Assembly: GCA_950022295.1 (NCBI GenBank)
Contig: OX465599.1
Location: 288,073,501-288,137,500, forward strand
Source: Bromus sterilis
Lineage: Eukaryota; Streptophyta; Magnoliopsida; Poales; Poaceae
DNA length: 64,000 bases
Direction: 5' to 3'
Part shown: positions 57,979-64,000 of the stretch, in pieces
Position numbering within the stretch: position 1 is the stretch's first letter
Layout: each line of letters starts with the position of its first letter
The notes under the pieces: generated by a model
What the model was told of the DNA's origin: nothing
The model's input: only the letters and a program-made list of their open reading frames with translations
Databases searched by the model: none
Program-made: the position numbers and the translations under genes

Positions 57979-58349
57979 TGTTGGATATGTGCCCTAGAGG
58001 CAAATTAATAAAGATATTTGTCACATATCTGTTTGTTCATAGTACGTTATATATTGTGCTAGAACTGTATTAAGCGGAAACATTAATACACGTGTGATAT
58101 ATAACAACCTGGTCCCTAGTTAAACTCAGGCATACTAGCTCACTGGGCAATTGATGATCAAGGTTTCCTGATCATGAGAACATAATAGTCTACTAAAAAC
58201 GAGGTCATATCATTAGGAGAATGATGTGATGGACACACACACACCTTAAGCATTGTAGTGTGATCAAGTCACATAAGTTCGGCATTGCGATGACTTAATA
58301 ACATAGTGACTGAATCCTTAGACTGTGATGATCATACATAATTGCTATC
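57979..58349 (+). repeat. 3' LTR of the Copia element, first 371 bases only
   Basis: It is collinear with the first 371 bases of the 5' LTR to ATAATTGCTATC. At 58350 a different LTR begins, and the rest does not reappear in the window. Confidence 0.9.
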
Positions 58350-59616
58350 TGTAAGAGCAAGTTTTCCCCCCGAAGATTTTGGACATTGTTGGACAAAGCA
58401 GAAGTGGAACTAATATTGTTTTCAAGTATAACAGATACTTAGGTTTCGAAAGAATGGAGTTTGCAAGGAGAAGGTCGAAGGACAACTCACTGCAGCGAAG
58501 CTGCAGTCATCTACCGAAACCTTTGAAGGAAGACGACCCCTAAAAATGTCGTCGAAGAAGAGGTATCTCTCGAGTAAAAGCGCAACGAGGAGAAAGTTGA
58601 AGCTGGTCGACGACTTAGTCTTTTTACTAGTTTCTCTTTATTTTCGTGAGTCGTAGGAAAAAAAACGTACTATCAAGAGGGGTTTGCTAGTTGAGATCTT
58701 TGTCGAAGTGAATTTTCTCTGCTCAACCTTAACCCGCCATAGCCTACTGAGAGAAATTTTACCGAGTCGAGTGAATAGCTCGAAGGCAAAGTCATCGCAC
58801 TTCGTGCCCTCGAGAGAGAACTCGTTCGTTAAGTCAGCTTACTTGTTCCTCAAGCAAAGTTGCGCAGTGATTGGAATCCGACCGTTGTGGACACGCGTCA
58901 AGCAGTTGCATCGGGTCATTTCAGTCATTTTACCCATCGGGATCGCCAACTATAAATACCCCGCACCTACCCGCACTTTCTGGTTGGCTGCTCCACTGAA
59001 GATTCTAAGACAGAACTACTATGAGCATCCCAAGTGAGATCCATCGAGAGAAAACCAAACCCAAGTCTGAACTGAGTTGATCAATTCACAGAGACTTAGG
59101 TTGAGATTAGTCAATCTTTTTATCTTGGAGAACTGCAAGTCTCCTAGACGGTTAGGCGTCACCTGTCAAGCAGTCGAAGAGAAATTGTCGCTGCTGAAGG
59201 AAGTTTGTAAAGGTCTCGGAGATGTCCTGAATCATCTACCACGAGTGAAAACTGGACAAGCTTGAGGAGTTTGTTGCAGTGGAGAATAGGAAGGAGAGAG
59301 TTTTGCTCAAGGTGTTCAATCACCAGTCCCTCCAACCAGACGTAGCACTTTGCAGAGTGTGAACTGGTTTACCAAACATCATTGTGTCAGGCTCGTTTTC
59401 CTTCTCGCATTTACATTAAGTATTTACTCGTTGCCTGTTTGACTTCGATGTTTACCTTCGCTCCCAATCCTTTCGAGCTATGTATATCTTTCGATACTGT
59501 ATTTCCTTCGAGATATCTTTAGTCCTTCGCACTTTGCATGAATTCCTTCTAAGTTCCTTAGAATTTTTAGAAGTGATCATTCACCCCCTCCCCCTCTAAT
59601 CATTCTTGAGCTTTCA
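58350..59616 (+). repeat. 5' LTR of the Sirevirus (1267 bp)
   Basis: It starts TGTAAGAGCAAGTTTTCC and ends GAGCTTTCA; a PBS follows two bases later. A candidate TATA (TATAAATACC) lies at 58952-58961. It is a different family from the Sirevirus LTR at 46843-47552. Confidence 0.82.
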
Positions 59617-59618
59617 AT

Positions 59619-59630
59619 TGGTATCAGAGC
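59619..59630 (+). promoter_or_regulatory. Primer-binding site (initiator Met tRNA type)
   Basis: TGGTATCAGAGC lies two bases after the LTR end. Confidence 0.95.
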
Positions 59631-59686
59631 TAGGCACTCCCTACGCTCTGCGTATTTTGGTCTAACCACCTGGAGTGTTGTCAAGA

Positions 59687-61633
59687 ATGTCGTTTGCAGC
59701 TGTTCGCTCGGGGGAACCGATTCCTATTTACAATGGGAAGGACTATCCCTATTGGAAGGACAAAATGAAGAGGAACATCATGGCCATCAACTCTGCCGCT
59801 TGGGAAGTTGTCAAGAATGGTGTAACTGTCAAAGACAAAAATGCTACCACTCCTGAAGAGGCAAAGAAGATGGACCTCGATGCTGAAGTATCGGTATTCA
59901 TTACAAATCATCTGATTCCAGAGAAATATCATGAAGTCAAGAATATTTCTTTGGCCAAAGGTGTCTGCGACTATCTCGAGAAGATTGGTGAAGGTGTCTC
60001 TACTCAGAAAGATGCTCGTATCGACACCCTTCGAAGCAAGTTCTATCGTTTCAAGAGGCACGAGGGAGAAAAAGTTAACTCCATATACAACAGACTCACT
60101 GCATTGTCAAATGAACTGATTTCCATCGGTGCCGAAGACATTACCAATCGGATTATTGTCAGAACTTTGCTCCGTTCCCTTGATGATTCCTTCGATCCCA
60201 TTGTCCTGATGATTAAGGAAATGACTGATTTCAAGGATCTTGTTGCCGCTGATATTCTCAAGAGACTCAACACCTTCAAGATGGAAGAAGATGAAAAACG
60301 AGATGTTAATGGGACTCGAAGAAAATCTCACGCACTCAAGGCCAAGGCTTCACATCACTCCTCCCCTGAAGCTAGTTCTGAATCTGGTTGTGCCTCAGAT
60401 GACCCCGAGAACATTGGAAAAGATCTGGCACTGATAATGAAAAGATTCAACCGCTTTCAGAGAATGAACTCCTCTTCACCGAAGAAAAACTACTCTTCAA
60501 GACATTCGAGCAATTCATCACAGCATCGATCATCATCCAGAAACTCTTCAGCGAAAGATAACTGTTATTACAAGTGCAAGAAGCCAGGTCACTTCATTGC
60601 TGATTGTACTCTCTGGGAAATTGAACATAGATCAAAGCATTCTCACAGCAACTCTTCGAGCAAGTCACACAGATCAAGCAAAAACTATGAGTCGAAGAGA
60701 TATGATTCAAAGTCCAGAAAAGACAAGAAAGATGGTTCTGATGATGACAAGAAGAAGAAGTACCACAAGCATCAAGAGAGTTATTCCTCGAAATCACATT
60801 CCTCTCGATGCAAGAATTCTCACCGTGCCAAAGCCTATTTGGGTAAAGAGATGAACTCTGAAAATGAAGCATCCGGTTCTGAAGCTGAATCAAACTCAAG
60901 ATCTGGTTCTGGTTCTGGCTCTGAATCTGATGGTGTTGCTGGTCTAGCATTTGCTTCGAACAAGACTTCAAATTCATTCTTCACCAACCAAAGCAGTGAA
61001 GATGAATCTCCAGCTTACTGCTTCATGGCCAAGGCTAAGGTATCCTCATCTAAGAATTCCTACGATACTTGTGATGGATCTGCTTATGAAAGTTACTCTA
61101 GGATAAGCTATGCCAAACTAGCCAAAATTGCTTCTATCCAACAAGATGAACTAGATTCACTAAGTGAAACTATTCAAAAATTTGAGACTTTGTTGATCGA
61201 TGAGATTGAGAAAGGTCAAACTTTGACAAATGAGCATGCTGCTCTCAAGGAAAAGTATGATGAACTTTCCTCTCGGCATGATCTTCTCTCTGTGGACTAC
61301 GAGAAGCTAACCTATGAATTCCTTCAAAGGAAAATGGCTCTCGAGAAACTGAGAGAGGCGAATGAAGAGTTGGAAAGTGTCAATCTCATGCTCATGGCTC
61401 AACAGAGCTCAGAAGGTAAAAATGAATCTACTTCACCTTGCTTAACTTGTTTGGAACGAAGTAAAATTGAATCTATTTCTGAGAAATCGAAAGGAAAGCA
61501 ACCTATTGTTATTGATGATGCTAACCCCTCGAACGAGGAAACCATTACCGAGGAACTCCTCAGGTTGAGAATTTATTTGAAACAGGCATGTTCAAAAGCG
61601 TGCAGGGACACCAGTACCTATGTGATATCCTAG
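59687..61633 (+). pseudogene. gag: Sirevirus Gag, truncated by a stop (648 aa)
   Basis: I take the ATG at 59687 (MSFAAVRSGEPIPIYNG) as the start, since upstream in-frame codons offer no ATG. Residues about 15-210 form the Copia gag region (YPYWKDKMK...VRTLLRSL). The zinc knuckle near residue 295 reads CYYKCKKPGHFIADC, one residue longer between the first two Cys than the canonical form. A Ser/Lys/His-rich basic region follows (about 310-400), then an acidic Ser/Gly stretch and a probable coiled coil (about 485-580), the layout typical of Sirevirus Gag. The TAG at 61631-61633 is followed by continued gag-like reading in the same frame, so it is a nonsense mutation and not the natural end. Confidence 0.85.
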
Positions 61634-62579
61634 AAGGCTCTACTTCATAGGAATCCTCGAAACAAAGGAGTTGGTTTCGTAAGGAAAATCAACCCTGATG
61701 GCACCTACCGGGAACCCGAGCAGTATCCTAAAACTTTCTGGGTTCTTGCGAAGGAAAAGCCCATTGATATTGCTAACCTTTCAGGTTTCAGTTGCAAAAT
61801 TGATAAGGCTATTGTTGATGAATCACTTGATTATGACTACAAGCTTGTCAAAGATTAGGAAGGGAAAGTGTCGACTGAATTCGTTGGTACTCCTCGGAAG
61901 AATGGTTTCTATAAGCGACAGATTTGTGTTCGCAAATCTCTCGTAGAAAAACTGCCCCCTAACCATTCTATGCAGGGAAAATCCTCGGTACCACCGAATC
62001 ACTACTATTCTCTCGAGGATAGAAATGAACCCTTGGTGCCTGCTTCAAATGTCCCCTATAAGGAATACTACCGAGTTGGTAGAAATGTTTATCGTCATCG
62101 TGACAATAATACCAAAACTTCTATTACCTACCAGTACTCTAACCCCGCGTCGAGGAATTACATTTATGGTGTGCTTGATGGTCTCGATCGACAATATAAT
62201 CATGTTCGCTATAATATCGCTGCCTCATCTAGCACTTCCATGCCTTCTAAGTCACCTGCTCGTTTGTGGGTGGTTAAGAAGAACTAATTCTTCTGCAGGG
62301 CTATGTCTCCGGTGGATCCGAATGGGTCATGGATAGTGGTTGTACAAATCATATGACCGGAGACAAAGATTTGTTCACCAAAGACAAACTTACTGAATCT
62401 TCACAGAGATATATTACCTTCGGTGACAACAACAAAGGAAAAGTACTTGTTTTGGGTAAGGTCGCTATATCGAAGGATAAGCATATTGACAAGGTTATGC
62501 TTGTTCAATCACTAGGATATAATCTAATATCTATCTCAAAACTTTGTCATATGGGTATGCTTGTACTGTTTTTTGCTTC
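61634..62579 (+). pseudogene. pol: Sirevirus gag-pol linker and partial protease
   Basis: The frame continues after the TAG at 61633, with another TAG at 61856-61858 and a TAA at 62285-62287. The stretch 61868-62287 has no recognised domain. Protease is then read in a shifted frame, with EWVMDSGC giving the active-site DSG at 62332-62340 and LGYNLISISKLC further on. It is cut within protease by the LTR at 62580. Confidence 0.75.
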
Positions 62580-64000
62580 TGATACGTCCAAAACATATCT
62601 ATAATTTCTTCTTGCTCCATGCATGTTTTGTGTGATATTGCTATGATCTAGATACACTTTCATACACTTTTGACCATATTTGTACTAACCTATTAACTCA
62701 GTGCACCACAGTGCCAGTTCCTGTTTTCTGTTGTTTTTCTATTTCAGTTTTCCCCCATATAAAAAGTGCCAGAAAAATTCTGGGAAAAATATAGGAAAAA
62801 ACAGCGTACAGGAAGCTTCGCGAAGAGCCCGAGTGGGGCCAGGGGTGGCCCAGGCGGCCACCCGGTGCGGCCCCACCCCTGGCCGCGCCAGGGGGGGCGC
62901 CTGGGGCCCCTGGTCCACCTCTGGCTGCCCCCCTTCGCCTATATATTCTCCGTCACGGGAAACTTCCGAGGACAGAACCCTTTTTCGCGATCTCTCCTCT
63001 GTTCCGCCGCCGCCGCGCTTCCGAGATCGGGAGCACCAGAAGACCTCTTCCCGGCACCCTGCCGGAGGGAGGGCCGACCTCCGGGAGTCTCCTCTCCACC
63101 ATGGATGCTCCCCGAATGTCTCGTGAGTAGTTTTTCTTGGACCATGGGTCCGTGATCAGTAGCTATGTGATGTTCTCCTCCCCTCTTTGTTCTTCATGGT
63201 TTACACCTCGTGAGCTGCCCTACATGATCGAGGCACTTTTGTAATCTTTCTGCTGTTGCTATGCTGAGTTTGATGGGATCTGATGGATTATGAGATTATG
63301 TTCAGATTGTGATTGAGTAATATATTTGGTTTTTATCTCTTATATTTTTGTTCCTAAGTAATTCTTGCATGTTCTCCGTTGCTGTTTATTGCTTTGGCCA
63401 AGTAGTAGGTAGTAACCCCAAGAGGGAACGTTATGCTCGATTGTGGGTTCATGCCCCCCGATGACACGCTTGAGTGACAGAAACATGAGTCTAGGGGATG
63501 TGTTGTTGCCACAAGGGGGAAAACAACAGTGCTTGTAACCGCGGTTGCAAGGATTGTTTACTTTATGCAAAGTGCTTTTTAATGCAGTTGTATGTTGCTT
63601 TGGGTTTACACTTTGGGTGGGGCTCGCAACTTAATACCAGCGAGATGTTCTGGATAGATATCTCAAGGTGGATGATTAGTAGTAGATGCAGTTGGATTTC
63701 GGTCTACTTATTTTGGCGTACTGGCCGTGCTTTTGATCCTCTTCCTTTCTTTTGTAGCATAGTTAGCATTGCGGTGCGTTCATAATCCTGTCAATTGCCC
63801 TTCTGTAATTTGTTTACCTCGCATAGCTGTTTTATCGTGTTTTGGGAGAGAGACATCACTAGTGAACATCACGTATCCCGGTCCATATCCTCATTACTGT
63901 TTCCATGCTCATTTACTTTTCTGCTTTTACTTTCAGTTGCTATCATTATCCCTTGTGTTTGATCCTTTGTGAACAACAAGACCGGAGAGATTGACAACCT
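62580..64000 (+). repeat. Athila-type LTR, incomplete at window end
   Basis: It starts TGATACGTCCAAAACATATC and has a TATATATT promoter element at 62939-62946 after a GC-rich stretch. Comparison with 35212-36912 shows about 200 bases of LTR still to come after 64000. Preceding bases are GCTTC. It may be a 5' LTR, a 3' LTR or a solo LTR. Confidence 0.85.

Larger units (their letters stand above)
51427..58349 (+). mobile_element. Copia element (Angela/BARE-like lineage), decayed and 3'-truncated
   Basis: The order is 5' LTR, initiator-Met-type PBS, 0.9-kb leader, gag, protease, integrase, RT, RNase H, polypurine tract and 3' LTR. Integrase before RT defines Copia. The 3' LTR is cut after 371 bases by a Sirevirus LTR. 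Over those 371 bases I count about 13 differences from the 5' LTR (3.5%), so this copy is older than the intact Athila. The left flank is AGGGG, and the matching TSD is lost with the 3' end. Confidence 0.92.
58350..62579 (+). mobile_element. Sirevirus-lineage Copia element, 5' half
   Basis: It has an LTR, an initiator-Met PBS, a long gag with C-terminal coiled coil, a gag-pol linker and the start of protease. It is cut at 62579 by an Athila-type LTR. RT, integrase and the 3' LTR are not in the window and may lie beyond 64000. Confidence 0.82.

Overview
The window is 64 kb of intergenic repeat sequence from a large-genome temperate cereal grass (Pooideae; Triticeae such as barley, wheat or rye most likely, oat relatives possible). 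The basis is the repeat content: Athila-lineage Gypsy LTRs opening TGATACGTCC, Tat-lineage Gypsy pol, Angela/BARE-like Copia LTRs opening TGTTGGAAATATGCCC, and Sirevirus (SIRE/Maximus-like) Copia pieces. I found no convincing host gene, tRNA, rRNA or CRISPR array. All coding capacity belongs to LTR retrotransposons, most of it broken.

Layout. 1-8016: a defective minus-strand Tat-lineage element with its 5' LTR at 7579-8016, a gag that appears to lack its capsid region, a broken pol, a 68-bp tandem array, and an antisense (+ strand) extra ORF with a B3-like domain. 8017-9657: unassigned degenerate repeat. 9658-11958: an old Athila-type LTR fragment split by a solo LTR with perfect target-site duplication (TSD). 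11959-22123: one structurally intact minus-strand Athila element with 1518/1519-bp LTRs, an uninterrupted 1559-aa polyprotein and a 168-aa coiled-coil ORF. 22124-27625: a decayed plus-strand relative, split by a Copia solo LTR.

27626-46842: a mosaic of a second, short-internal-region Athila family. It contains LTR pieces, a solo LTR, a BARE-like solo LTR with mismatched flanks, a Tat-like 3' LTR, and a minus-strand internal-LTR-internal-LTR array joined head-on to a plus-strand LTR. 46843-51426: the 3' end of a minus-strand Sirevirus with an envelope-position ORF, split by another solo LTR. 51427-58349: a decayed plus-strand Copia element. 58350-62579: the 5' half of a plus-strand Sirevirus. 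62580-64000: an Athila-type LTR running off the window.

Working together: the intact Athila element could in principle supply reverse transcriptase and integrase for related elements that lack pol, such as the short-ORF family at 36-46 kb, but that link is inference. Solo LTRs, shared LTRs and TSD-less junctions show that recombination has shaped the region as much as insertion. Lineages are assigned from protein motifs and structure. Family names are left open because they need a database comparison.
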